A DNA stretch of 64,000 nucleotides. Origin: Zonotrichia leucophrys gambelii. Lineage: Eukaryota > Chordata > Aves > Passeriformes > Passerellidae. The notes under the pieces were generated by a model. That model did no database searches. It saw nothing but the letters and a program-made list of their open reading frames with translations, and was not told the DNA's origin. This document shows positions 16,501 through 44,105 of the stretch, one piece after another. Numbering within the stretch: the stretch's first letter is position 1; each line of letters opens with the position of its first letter. The stretch spans positions 3,418,319 to 3,482,318 of the forward strand of contig NC_088194.1 in NCBI RefSeq assembly GCF_028769735.1, in the 5' to 3' direction. Both the position numbers and the translations under genes were made by a program.

Positions 16501-19500
16501 CCTTCCATTATCCTTCATTTTTTTGTCTCCCATTCCCTCCTTTTATTTTCCCCTTTTCCTTTTCATTTCCCCTCCTTTTCCCTTCCCTCATTTATCTCTC
16601 TCCCCTCCTTTCCCCTCATTTTTCCTTCCCTTTTCCCCCTTTATCCTTCCCTTTTTTCTCTCCTATTCCCTCCTTTTCCTTTCCCGTTTTCCTTCTCATT
16701 TCCCCTCCTTTTCCCTTCCCTTATTTCTTTCTTTCCTCTCCTTTATTCTTTCCATTTTTTCTCTCCTGTTCTCTCCTTTTCCTTTCCCTTCTTCCTTCTC
16801 CTCCTTTTCCCTTCATTTCCTCTCCTTTTCCCTTCCCTTATTTCTCTCTTTCCCCTCCTTTTTTTTTCCCTTTTCCTCCTTTATCCTTCCATTTTTTTTC
16901 TCCTATTCCCTCTTTTTCATTTCCCTTTTTCCTTCTCATTTCTTTTCCCTTTCTCTCCCCTCATTTCTCTCTCTCCCCTCCTTTTCCCCTCCCTCTCCGC
17001 CCCCCCGGCGTGTCTCCCGCCCCGTTTTTTCCCCGTTTTTCCCCGTTTTTCCCCATTTTTTCCCCATTTTTTCCCCATTTTCCCCCGTTTTCCCCCAGGA
17101 TGATTTACAAGTGTGCCATGTGTGACACGGTGTTCACGCACAAGCCGCTGCTGTCGTCGCACTTTGATCAGCACCTGCTGCCCCAGCGCGTCAGCGTCTT
17201 CCGCTGCCCGCAGTGCCCGCTGCTCTTCGCGCAGAAGCGCACCATGCTGGAGCACCTCAAGGTCAGGCCCCGTCCCGGCCAGAAACGGGGAAATTCCGGC
17301 TGAAAACGGGGAAATTCCGGCCAGAAATGGGGAAATTCCGGCCAGAAACGGGGAAATTCCGGCCAGAAACGGGGAAATTCCAGCCAAAAACGGGGAAATT
17401 CCGGCCAAAAACGGGAAATTCCGGCCAGAAACGGGGAAATTCCGGCCAAAAACGGGGAAATTCCGGCCAAAAACGGGGAAATTCCAGCCAAAAACGGGGA
17501 AATCCCGGCCAAAAACGGGGAAATTCCGGCCAAAAACGGGGAAATTCCGGCCAGAAACGGGGAAATTCCGGCCAGAAACGGGGAAATTCCGGCCAAAAAC
17601 GGGGAAATTCCGGCCAAAAATGGGGAAATTCCGGCCAAAAACGGGGAAATTCCGGCCAAAAATGGGGAAATTCCGGCCAAAAACGGGGAAATCCCGGCCA
17701 AAAACGGGGAAATTCCGGCCAAAAATGGGGAAATTCCGGCCAGAAACAGGGAAATTCCGGCCAAAAATGGGGAAATTCCGGCCAAAACTGGGGAAATTCT
17801 GGCCAGAAATGGGGAAATTTCCCCCAGACTGGGGCAGACGGGAGTGAGGAGTGCTCAGGGTCTGTGATTGGCCATTAATTAAAAACAACCCCATGAGCCC
17901 AATCCCAGATGCACCTGTTGCAACCATTGTGTGCATTTAATTTCTGAGGCCTCTCAGCTTCTCTGGAGAAAAATCCCAGCAAAAGGGGTTTTTCAGAAAA
18001 TACCATGGCTACACCTTAGGAGAAAATAGACAATTTACCTTAGGACAAAAATCCTGGCCAAAGGGAATTTTCATAAAATACCATGGGTACACCTTAGGAG
18101 AAAATATACAATGCACCTTAGGAGAAAAATGCCAGCAAAAGGGATTTTTCAGAAAATACCATGGGGAGACCTTAGGAGAAAAATCCCAGCAAAGAGATTT
18201 TTCAGAAAATACCATGGGTACGCCTTAGGGGAAAAATCCTGGCAAAATGGATTTTTCAGAAAATACCATGGGGACGCCTTAGGGGAAAAATCCTGGCCAA
18301 GGGATTTTTCAGCAAATACCATGGGGACACCTTAGGGGAAAAATCCTGGCAAAAGGGATTTTTCATAAAATACCGTGGGGATACCTTAGGAGAAAAGTCC
18401 TGGCCAAGGGATTTTTCAGAAAATACCATGGGGATGCCTTAGGGGAAAAATCCCAGCAAAGAGATTTTTCAGCAAATACCATGGGGACGCCTTAGGAGAA
18501 AAATCCTGGCAAAGAGATTTTTCAGCAAATACCATGGGGGACACCTTAGGAGAAAAGTCCTGGCCAAGGGATTTTTCAGAGAATATCCTGGCTACCAAGG
18601 GATTTTTCAGAAATACCATGGAAATCCTGGCCAAGGGAATTTTTCAGAAGCGCCATGGCTGCAAAGGGAATTTTCAGGAGATGCTGCAGAGGTGTTTTTA
18701 GCCCATCTCCTGCCTGCAGAGCTCCCTGAACGCCCCATCTCTCCCCACAGAACACGCACCAGGCGCAGCCGTGCCCGGACGAGCCCTCGCGGCGCTCGGG
18801 GCCGCTGCCGGCGCCCAAGGCGGAGCCGCCGGAGCCGCCGCGGCGCTCGGGCTCCTCCTCGAGCTCCTCGGAGGAGGAGGAGGAGGAGGAGGAGGCGCCG
18901 AGCTCGCCCGAGCTGCGGCGGGCGCGGCGGGGGCGCTTCCCGCGGGGCCGGGCCGGCACCAAGGGCAAGGGCAGCGGCTGGAGCTGCGGGCTGTGCCACG
19001 CCTGGTTCCCCGAGCGCGACGAGTACGTGGCGCACATGAAGAGGGAGCACGGCAAGGTGGGGACCCGGAACGCCGGGGGTTCGGGGCATTCTGGGCGGGA
19101 TTGGAGGGAATTCCGGGGGGTTCGGGGCATTCTGGGCGGGATTGGAGGGAATTGGAGTTACAGCCTGGAATTCCGGGGGTTTGGGGCATTCTGGGCGGGA
19201 TTGGAGGGAATTCCGGGGGTTCGGGGCATTCTGGGCGGGATTGGAGGGAATTGGAGTTACAGCCTGGAATTCCGATGGTTTGGGCATTCTGGGTGGGATT
19301 GGAGGGAATTGGAGTTACAGCCTGGAATTCCGGGGGTTTGGGGCATTCTGGGCGGGATTGGAGGGAATTGGAGTTACAGCCTGGAATTCCGGGGGATTGG
19401 GGCATTCTGGGCGGGATTGGAGGGAATTGGAGTTACAGCGGCTGGAGGGGGAATTCTGGCTCCTGGATCCTCCTGGATGCTCCTGGAGCTTCCTGGATCC

Positions 19501-22500
19501 TCCTGGATCCTGGGAATGGAAGGATTTGGGAATGGGAATCAGACTTTTGGAATAATTCCTGGCTGGATGAACAATCCCAGATGGGATTTGAGGGAAAATT
19601 GAATTCTTCTGGCTGGAGGGGGAATCCTGGATCCTCCTGGATCCTCCCACTTCCCCCTGGATCCACCTGGATGCTTCTGGATCCCTCCTGGATCCTGGGA
19701 ATGGGGGATTTGGGAATGGGAATGAAATGTTTGGGGCAATTCCTGGCTGGATGAACAATCCCAGGAGGGAAAATTGAATTCCCACCTCCAGCTGGAGTGG
19801 GAACCCCAGCTTTTAAATCCCTCTGGGTCCCTCCTGGATTTTTCCTGGTTTTTCTTAGATCCCTCCTGGGTTTTTCCTGGGTTTCCCTGGGATCCCTCCT
19901 GGGTTTTTCCTGGGTTTCCCTGGGATCCTCAGTGGGTTTTTCCCGGGTTTCCCTGGGATCCCTCCCGGGTTTTTCCTGGGTTTTTTTTTGGGATCCCTCC
20001 TGGGTTTTTTCCCGGGTTTCCCTGGGATCCCTCCTGGGTTTTTCCCGGGTTTTTTTGGGATCCCTCCCGGGTTTTTCCCCGGTTTCCCGTGACCCTGATG
20101 GTTTCCCCCGCAGTCGGTGAAGAAGTTCCCGTGCCACCTGTGCGAGCGCTCCTTCTGCTCGGCGCCGAGCCTGCGGCGCCACGTCCGCGTCAACCACGAG
20201 GGCATCAAGCGCGTCTACCCCTGCCGGTACTGCCACGGTTATTGGGGGCTTCTGGGGGTTCTGGGGTTACCCCTGCCGGTACTGCCGGGATTGCTGGGGG
20301 TTCTGGGGGTTCCAGGGTTACCCCTGCCGGTACTGCCGGGGTTATTGGGGTTCAGGGGGTTCTGGGGTTACCCCTGCCGGTACTGCCGGGGCTATTGGGG
20401 GTTCATGGGGTTCTGGGGTTACCCCTGCCGGTACTGCCACGGTTACTGGGGTTCAGGGGGTTCAGGGGTTCTGGGGTTCTGGGGTTACCCCTGCCGGTAC
20501 TGCCGGGATTGCTGGGGGTTCTGGGGTTCCAGGGGTTCTGGGGTTCCGGGGTTACCCCTGCCGGTACTGCCGGGATTGCTGGGGGGTTCTGGGGTTACCC
20601 CTGCCGGTACTGCCGGGGTTCCTGGGGTTCTGGGGTTCTGGGGTGATTCCTGAGGGATTCCTGGGGTTCCGGGGTTACCCCTGCCGGTACTGCCGGGATT
20701 GCTGGGGGTTCTGGGGTTCCAGGGTGATTCCTGAGGGATTCCTGGGGTTCTGGGGTTACCCCTGCCGGTACTGCCGGGATTACTGGGGTTCAGGGGGTTC
20801 TGGGGTTCTGGGGTTCCGGGGTTACCCCTGCCGGTACTGCCGGGATTGCTGGGGTTCTGGGGGGTTCAGGGGGTTCAGGGGGTTCTGGGGTTACCCCTGC
20901 CGGTACTGCCGGGATTGCTGGGGGTTCAGGGGTTACCCCTGCCGGTACTGCCGGGGTTATTGGGGTTCAGGGGGTTCCTGGGGTTCTGGGGTTACCCCTG
21001 CCGGTACTGCCGGGGTTATTGGGGGTTTTGGGGTTCTGGGGTTACCCCTGCCGGTACTGCCGGGATTACTGGGGGGTTCCTGGGGTTCTGGGGTTCTGGG
21101 GTTACCCCTGCCGGTACTGCCGCCGTTACTGGGGTTCATGGGGTTCCAGGGTGATTCCTGAGGGATTCCTGGGGTTCTGGGGTTACCCCTGCCGGTACTG
21201 CCGCCGTTACTGGGGTTCATGGGGTTCCAGGGTGATTCCTGAGGGATTCCTGGGGTTCTGGGGTTACCCCTGCCGGTACTGCCGGGATTGCTGGGGTTCT
21301 GGGGTTCTGGGGTTCAGGGGTTCCGGGGTTACCCCTGCCGGTACTGCCGGGATTGCTGGGGTTCTGGGGGTTCTGGGGTTCTGGGGTTACCCCTGCCGGT
21401 ACTGCCGGGGTTACTGGGGTTCCTGGGGTTCCGGGGGTTCAGGGGGTTCCGGGGTTACCCCTGCCGGTACTGCCGGGATTGCTGGGGTTCTGGGGTTCAT
21501 GGGGTTCTGGGGTTACCCCTGCCGGTACTGCCGGGGTTGCTGGGGTTCAGGGGGTTCTGGGGGTTCTGGGGTTACCCCTGCCGGGGTTCTGGGGGGGTTC
21601 CTGGGGTTCTGGGATTCTGGGAGAGTGGGAATGTTGGGGCTGGGGTGGCCAATTGGGAAAGGGAACTGGGAGGGAGCGGGGAGGACTGAGGGGGTTTGGG
21701 GTTGTGGTTTGGGCTGGGCAGGGAAAAGGGGAACTTCTCAGGGAATGGGGGTTTAATTCCCAGGGAAATCAGGGTTTAATTCCCAAGGAAATCGGGGATT
21801 AATTCCCAGGGAATCCAAGGATTAAGTCCCAGGGAATTAGGGTTTAGTTCTCCAGGAAAGTCAGGGTTTAATTCCCCAGGAAAATCAGGGTTTAATCTCC
21901 AGGGAAATCAGGGTTTAATTCCCAGGGAATCAGAGATTAATTCCCAGGGAATCAGGGTTTAATTCCTGGGAGAATCAGGGTTTAATTCCTGGGAGAATCA
22001 ATCAGGGTTTAATTCCCAGCGAATCAGGGTTTAATTCCTGGGAGAATCAATCCGGGTTTAATTCCCCCCAGCCGTGCCCGAGGTGGGAATGGCGATCCCG
22101 GGAGCGAGGAGGGTTTGGGGCGGGCTCCGGGCTCTGCGCGGGTCCCGTTGGGCTCACGGGGCCGCTCCGCAGGTACTGCACGGAGGGGAAGCGCACGTTC
22201 AGCAGCCGCCTGATCCTGGAGAAGCACATCCAGGTGCGCCACGGCCTCGCCGCCAGCGGCCCCGCCCGCAGCCAGCAGGTGGTGACGGCCCGCGGCCCCC
22301 CCGGGCCCGGCCCCGGCCCCGGCCCCGGCCAGGTGCGCGATCCCGGGGGTCCGGGGGGGTCCTGGGGGTCCGGGGGGTTTGGGGGGCAGGATTGAGGGGG
22401 GTTTATCCTGGAATTCCTACTGGGAACCCACAAATCCCAGCCCTGAACTTCGTCCAAGTGGGGAGGTTTCGGGTCTGGGAATTCCTGGGGTTTCTTGGGC

Positions 22501-23545
22501 ATTTTCTGTGAACTTCCTTGGAATTTCCTGGGAATTTGAGTGCTCATGGCAGGATTGGAGCCTCCTCATCCCAGAATCCCTTCTGGGAGCTGCCCCAGTT
22601 CCCAAGGGACTTCCAAAGGGGTTTCTCCCAAGGGGAAGAAGGGATTTCCCAAGGGGTTTCTCCCAAGGGGTTTCTCCCAAGGGGAAGAAGGGATTTCCCA
22701 AGGGATGGAAGGAGTTTCCCCAGGGGTTCCTCCTGGCTGGGATCCCCCCCCAGCCCCGCCCGTTCATTCCCGCTGTTCCCCCTCTCTTCCCAGGGGTTTC
22801 TCCTCACTGGGATTCCCCTCAGCCCTGCCCGTTCATTCCCGCTGTTCCCCCTCTCTTCCCAGGGGTTTCTCCTCACTGGGATTCCCCTCAGCCCCGGCCC
22901 TTCATTCCCCCATCCCTGCCCGTTCATCCCCGATGTTCTCCCCCCTCTCTCCCCCATCCCTGCCCGTTCATTCCCTCTCTCCTCTCTCCCCCGGGGGTTT
23001 CTCCTGCCTGGGATCCCCGCCCATCCCCGCCCGTTCATCCTCGATGTTTCCCGCGTGCCCCGCAGGCCCCGGGCCGCCGGCGCAAGCTCTCCTCGGAGGA
23101 GTCGTGCAGCGAGGAGCCCGACAGCACCACCCCGCCCGCCAAGAGCCCGCGGGCGCCGCTGCGCTGCCGCAAGTGCGGCTTCGGCGCCGGGAGCCGCGCG
23201 GAGCTGCAGGCGCACCTGGCGCAGCACCGCCCGCAGGGGGCGCCCCAGTGCCGCGAGTGCGGCCTCTGCTTCACCTCGGCCAGCGCGCTCGGCCGCCACC
23301 GCTTCATCTCGCACAAGAAGCGCCGCGGGGCCGAGCCCGAGGAGCCCGCGGGGAGCGGGAACGGGAACGGGAGCGGGAGCGGGAACGGAGCCGCCCCCGG
23401 CGGGAACGGCGGCAGCAGCGCCGAGGGGAAGCTGGAGTGCAAAGTGTGCGGGAGGCGCTTCGAGAGCCAGCTCAACCTCAAAACGCACTTCAGGACCCAC
23501 GGGATGGCCTTCATCCGGGCCCGGCAGGGCAACGAGGAGAACTGA
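10581..23545 (+). CDS. ZNF687: ZNF687 (C2H2 zinc-finger protein 687)
   Basis: Nuclear C2H2 zinc-finger protein; in mammals a partner of ZMYND8 and ZNF592 in a transcription-regulatory complex. Coding exons: 10581-12641, 14005-14183, 15687-15863, 17099-17261, 18751-19056, 20114-20226, 22173-22332, 23066-23545. Together they give 1,212 codons plus stop (human about 1,237 as I recall). The start [20 protein letters not shown] is the family N-terminus, with a strong Kozak context (GCCATGG). The first exon holds the long disordered acidic/proline region, a possible SUMO site (IKKEE), a [10 protein letters not shown] run, a nine-Glu run, and fingers from about residue 531 ([10 protein letters not shown]). 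Later exons carry [55 protein letters not shown] and the C-terminal CKVCGRRF finger ending ARQGNEEN. Confidence 0.97.
12966..14004 (+). repeat. Acceptor-plus-exon-start array before ZNF687 exon 14005
   Basis: Fifteen copies of TTTTCCAGGTGTGCTCGGCG followed by TGCCCCATGATCC precede the genuine junction. They begin near 12966, 13036, 13103, 13172, 13242, 13312, 13379, 13448, 13517, 13587, 13657, 13724, 13794, 13862 and 13933. The unit is about 70 bases. Each contains polypyrimidine, CAG and the first ~28 bases of the exon, then GTGTAATTCCCAGAATTCCATGATTATCCC. Confidence 0.95.
14270..14345 (+). repeat. Diverged copy of the 3' half of ZNF687 exon 14005-14183 with donor
   Basis: It resembles TGCGGGGGCAACTTCCTGCT.. 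of the exon and ends with the identical GGGTGGGCTACAG|GTACGGAGCCGGGGA junction. About 75 bases, 30% diverged in the middle. There is no acceptor before it, so it is probably not used. Confidence 0.8.
14380..15680. repeat. ZNF687 intron array, GGATCC(C/T)GGTTCCAGTTGGGAATT family
   Basis: About 30 units of 40-80 bases grade from CCAGAACCATTTGGATCCCAG to CCAGTCCCGCTCTGTGTCCC. The right-hand units (TGTGTCCCAGTCTCCGCTGG) resemble the start of the following exon (GTGTCCCAGCTGCTCCGTGG), so they may also be exon-derived; this is less certain than the other arrays. Confidence 0.8.
15965..16215. repeat. GGTTGGGATGGGAGGTTTGGGAATGAGA minisatellite
   Basis: About 10 degenerate units just after the donor of ZNF687 exon 15687-15863, including two copies of GGGAATGTTTTGCTGTGGGAA. 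Confidence 0.75.
16285..17098 (+). repeat. 800-base almost pure pyrimidine tract before ZNF687 exon 17099
   Basis: The coding strand is nearly all C and T (CCTTTTCCCTTCCCTCATTT and variants, then CCCCGTTTTTCCCCG units) up to the CCCCCAG acceptor. Only scattered A and G interrupt it. Long homopyrimidine mirror tracts can form triplex (H-) DNA; that is general knowledge, not something shown here. Confidence 0.9.
17270..17825. repeat. 21-base GGGGAAATTCCGGCCAAAAAC satellite
   Basis: About 26 head-to-tail copies begin a few bases after the donor of exon 17099-17261. Almost every unit contains GGGAAATTCC, which fits the NF-kappaB consensus GGGRNWYYCC. No spacers, so not CRISPR. Confidence 0.95.
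17985..18665. repeat. TTTTTCAGAAAATACCATGGGGA minisatellite
   Basis: About 13 units of roughly 55 bases: AATCCTGGC(A)AAAGGGATTTTTCAGAAAATACCATGGGGACGCCTTAGGGGAAA. Each carries a pyrimidine-CAG that looks acceptor-like. The array lies before the ZNF687 exon at 18751. Confidence 0.9.
19070..20095. repeat. Three minisatellites in the ZNF687 intron 19057-20113
   Basis: 19070-19445: about 55-base units GGCATTCTGGGCGGGATTGGAGGGAATT(GGAGTTACAGCCTGGAATTCC). 19460-19760: TGGATCCTCCTGGATCC units with a second-order ~170-base duplication. 19835-20095: TTTTTCCTGGGTTTCCCTGGGATCCCTCC units. Confidence 0.85.
20227..21590 (+). repeat. Donor-plus-exon-end array after ZNF687 exon 20114-20226
   Basis: About 22 copies of TACCCCTGCCGGTACTGCC, the last bases of the exon (VYPCR) with its donor, are spaced by GGGGTTCTGGGGTT stretches. 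Examples lie at about 20271, 20319, 20371, 20421, 20488, 20554, 20598, 20678, 20758, 20824, 20893 and 20934, and on to about 21571, where the final copy is truncated. The exon-derived core is nearly invariant while the spacer varies in length. Confidence 0.95.
21745..23040. repeat. Intronic repeats either side of ZNF687 exon 22173
   Basis: 21745-22070: GGGTTTAATTCCCAGGGAATCA units. 22605-22745: AAGGGGTTTCTCCCAAGGGGAAGAAGGGATTTCCC units. 22745-23040: three to four ~65-base units with CCCGCCCGTTCATTCCCGC and TTCCCAGGGGTTTCTCCT. Confidence 0.8.
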
Positions 23546-23765
23546 GAGCCCCTGGGATTGTCCTGGGATTCATCCGGGCCCGGCAGGGCAACGAGGAGAA
23601 CTGAGAGCCCCTGGGATTGTCCTGGGAATGTCCTGGGATTGTCCTGGGATTGTCCTGGGATTGTCCTGGGATTCATCCGGGCCCGGCAGGGCAACGAGGA
23701 GAACTGAGAGCCCCTGGGATTCTGGATTGTCCTGGGATTCATCCGGGCCCGGCAGGAAAAGTGAG
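23515..23765 (+). repeat. Tandem copies of the ZNF687 C-terminal coding end including the stop
   Basis: ATTCATCCGGGCCCGGCAGG..GAGGAGAACTGAGAGCCCC, which encodes [10 protein letters not shown] and the stop, is present at 23512, again at about 23569 and 23672, and in part at 23737. TGGGATTGTCC spacers separate them. Translation stops at the first copy (stop 23543-23545); the others lie in the 3' UTR. Confidence 0.95.
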
Positions 23766-23809
23766 AACTCCTGGGAATCCCAGAATTCCTGGGATTGCCC
23801 TGGGATCAG

Positions 23810-24135
23810 CTCTGAGCCCGGGAATCGCGGCATTCCCGGAATTCCGGGATCAGCCCCGAGGAGAGCTGAGCATTCCCGGGAATCTCGGCATTCCCGGAAT
23901 TCCGGGATCAGCCCCGAGGAGAGCTGAGCATTCCCGGGAATCGCGGCATTCCCGCAATTCCGGGATCAGGCCCGAGGAGAGCTGAGCATTCCCGGGAATC
24001 TCGGCATTCCCGGAATTCCGGGATCAGCCCCGAGGAGAGCTGAGCATTCCCGGGAATCTCGGCATTCCCAGAATTCCGGGATCAGCCCCGAGGAGAGCTG
24101 AGCATTCCCGGGAATCTCGGCATTCCCGCAGTTCC
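23810..24135. repeat. 58-base satellite in ZNF687 3' UTR
   Basis: Six copies of GGGATCAGCCCCGAGGAGAGCTGAGCATTCCCGGGAATCTCGGCATTCCCGGAATTCC. GAGGAGAGCTGAG resembles GAGGAGAACTGAG at the stop codon, so it may be another derivative of the coding end. Confidence 0.85.
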
Positions 24136-25158
24136 GGGATGGCTGCAGGGCCGGAACCGGCGCCGTGTACATAAATCCCCCCCGAGCCCTTCCCGGTGTC
24201 CGAGGAGGGAAATTTGGGATTGGGATTGGGATTGGGATTGGGATTGGGATTGGGACGATCCCCAATCCCGCCGGGAACCCCTGGGAATGTTGGATTTTGG
24301 GGGGATTTGGGGTTTCCGGGACCCCTCCGGGCCCTTCCCAGGAATTCCCGGATCCGGACGGGGCGGGTGAAGCTTTTCCAGCAAAATCCACCTTTTTTGT
24401 TATTATTTTTGGGGGTTTTTTTGTTTTTTCCTGGATTTTTTTCCCAGAGGTCCCTGGGAAGGACACTTGGACACTCACTGGACATTCCCGAGGGAGCAGG
24501 AGGAGGAAAAAAGCTGGAAAAATGAGAGAAAAGAAGGAAAGAGGGGATTTTCCTTTGGCAAAGGAATAATGACCCCAAAAAAGCCCCAGGATTGGGAATG
24601 GATCCCCAATCCCAGCCAGGACCCTTTTCCTGAAGGAAAAATGGGAAAATGCTCCCGAATTCCGGGCTGAGGGTGAGGTTTGGGCCTTTTCCAGCTTTTT
24701 TCCATCTCCTCCCAAGGGATCCGGGACCTTTCCCACCCCAATCCCCCCAAAATCCCCTGGAAAAGCCTCGGCCCCGGAATTCCCGGAGAATTCCCGAATT
24801 CCCTGTGGATTCCCTCCCCTCTCCCTGTAAAGCTGTACCATACACTAAAATCCCCAAATCCCAACAACTGCTGTGCTCCCCCTGGGATTTGGTTTGGTTT
24901 TCCAAGGTTTTTTTCCCGTTTTTTTGCGTTTTTCGGGATGGCAGAAGCTGCTTTGGGGTTGATTTTTTTTTTTCCTTTTATTTTGGATTTTAATTCCCGG
25001 TTTTTCTGACTTTTTCCAAGCAGGAATGAGGGGAGTTTCCCCTCCCCTTTTCCCTGCGGGTGGATGGATGGAAAAAGGGTGGGAAAAAACTGGGAAAAAT
25101 CAGGTGGAATCGGCCATTCCCAAAAATCCCCCAGGCCGGGTGTAAATATAGAGAAGAA

Positions 25159-25164
25159 ATTAAA
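25159..25164 (+). terminator. ZNF687: Probable ZNF687 poly(A) signal
   Basis: ATTAAA lies in TGTAAATATAGAGAAGAAATTAAAG. This is the best signal in the 3' UTR, which would then run from 23546 to about 25180. The UTR holds 24150-25150 of mostly non-repetitive, T- and A-rich sequence with a short (GGGATT)n run at 24215-24255. No AATAAA was seen there. Confidence 0.55.
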
Positions 25165-25289
25165 GTTTCTACGAGATTTAGAATGAAAAAATTCCCAAAA
25201 AGAAAAAAACAAACTATGGAAAAATGGCTTTGGACCCACGGTTTTCAGCATTTCAGTGCCTTGAGCTGGATTGGGGCTGGAGGGAGGGA

Positions 25290-25785
25290 GGGGCTGGAAT
25301 TTCGGGGTTGGAGCCCTGGAATTTTGGGGATGTTCCCCCTGGAATTTCAGGAATGTTCTCTGGAATTTTGGGGTTGGACCCCTGGAATTTCAGGGATGTT
25401 CCCCCTGGAATTTTGGGGTTGGAGCTCTGGAATTTTGGGGATATTCCCACCTGGAATTCCAGGGCTGTTCCCCGGGGTTTCAGGGATTTTGGGAATGTTC
25501 CCCCTGGAATTTTGGGGTTGGACCCCTGGAATTTTGGGAATGTTCCCCCTGGAATTCTGGGATTGGACTCCTGAATTTCGCGGCTGTTCCCCCCTGGAAT
25601 TTTGGGGTTGGACCCCTGGAATTTTGGGAATGTTCCCCCCTGGAATTTCGGGAATGATCCCCCCAGAATTCCAGGAATGTTCCCCCTGGAATTCCGGGGA
25701 TTTCGGGAATGTTCCCCCTGGAATTTCGGGAATGTTTTCCCGGGGGTTTCGGGGATTTTTGGGGAATGTGCTGACGGAAAGCCGC
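25290..25785. repeat. CCTGGAATTTTGGGGTTGGACC minisatellite between convergent genes
   Basis: About 15 units of 25-35 bases (CCCCTGGAATTTTGGGAATGTTCC). They fill the interval between the ZNF687 and PI4KB poly(A) signals. Confidence 0.9.
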
Positions 25786-25810
25786 GGGCTCGGGAGGCTC
25801 TCAGGAATTC

Positions 25811-25816
25811 TTTATT
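25811..25816 (-). terminator. PI4KB: Probable PI4KB poly(A) signal
   Basis: AATAAA on the minus strand (TTTATT on plus), 1.09 kb beyond the PI4KB stop. It would give a 3' UTR of about 25795-26904 that contains a minus-strand poly(T) (A-run 26071-26103 on plus), a GGGGACA-type minisatellite at 26105-26260, and otherwise unremarkable sequence. Confidence 0.65.
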
Positions 25817-26063
25817 CTGTAGGAATCGATTCCATTAAACTCCAGTGGTTTCACCCTCTGTGCCCGGCCTGGCTCCCCTGGAATGGGGCGGGGGAGGGGC
25901 TCAGGGCTCGGCTGCATCCCCGAATTTTGGTCCTGCCCCCCAAAAAAGGGGCTTGGGAAGGGTCGGGGTCCCCCTGTCCCCTCCCCGTGTCCCTCTGTCC
26001 CCTCCCTGTCCCCAGAGCCCCCTCCCCCTTCCCTGGGGTTGAAAAACCAAATTTTGGGGGTTT

Positions 26064-26103
26064 GTAACGCTAAAAATAAAAAAAAAAAAAAAAAAAAAAA
26101 AAA
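26064..26103. repeat. Poly(A) run and GGGACA repeats in PI4KB 3' UTR
   Basis: About 30 consecutive A on the plus strand, followed to about 26260 by GGGGACA(T/C)-type units. No retroposon body precedes the A-run, so it is treated as simple repeat. Confidence 0.8.
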
Positions 26104-26867
26104 GGGACATTGAGGGGACATGGGCGGGGGACGGACACAGGGACAGGGGGGACACGGAGGGGACATTGGGGGGGGACACAAAGGGGGGACAATGGGGACA
26201 CCGAGGGGGAGAGGGACACGAGGGGACAATGGGGGGACATTGGGGACACTCCAAGTGTCCCCATCAGGCCAGGCCTGGGGGGAGGGGAAATTCCAGGAAA
26301 TTTCCCTTTCCTGGGAAGCTCCGGATCCTCCCTGATTTGGGATTCGGGATTTGGGATTTGGGGTCGGGACCAGGCCCCCAAACCCCCCCCCCCATCGTGT
26401 CCAACATTCCAGCCCCGAATTCCCGGCTGGAATTACCCGGGAAAGGGGGGAGGGGGGTCCCGGCCCCACCGGGAATTCCCCACCTGGAACCCCCCGGGTG
26501 TCCCAGAGGAGGGAAGGACCCCACGGGGCCTTTGGGAATTCCGGGAATTCCGGGAATTTGGGATTCCCAGCCTTGAGGAGACCCCTCCCCGCACATTCCA
26601 TGGGATTGGGGGCGAATTCCAGGGAATCCCAAGCAGAGCAAAGGGGGAGCTGCCCCCATCCCCATCCCTGCCCCGTTCCCGCCGTTTTTCCCGGTTTTTC
26701 CATGGAATTCTGTCCCATCTCTCAGCAGAGTCCAGGCCCGGGAGCAGCCCCAGGGAGCAGAACCGGGAAGTTTGGAATTCTCCCGTTCCTTCCGGGGGGG
26801 GGGAAGAGGGAAATGATTTCTTTTTCTTTTTTTTCCGGGATTTTTTTTCCGGGGAATTTTTTTGTTG

Positions 26868-26896
26868 CTGTGTTTTGTTTTGTTTTGTTTTGTTTT
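26868..26896. repeat. (TTTTG)n microsatellite
   Basis: Five pentamers on plus, immediately 3' of the PI4KB stop codon in transcript sense. Confidence 0.85.
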
Positions 26897-26904
26897 GCGG
26901 GGTT

Positions 26905-44077
<17,173 letters not shown>

Positions 44078-44105
44078 GGCGGGGCAGGGGCTGCGCGGCT
44101 CAGAG

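Noticed and set aside
17270..17825. Possible CRISPR array
   Set aside because: The 21-base units are directly adjacent with no unique spacers, in a vertebrate intron.
26071..26103. Poly(A) run as the tail of a retroposed gene or SINE
   Set aside because: No target-site duplication, no promoter boxes and no recognisable body before the run.
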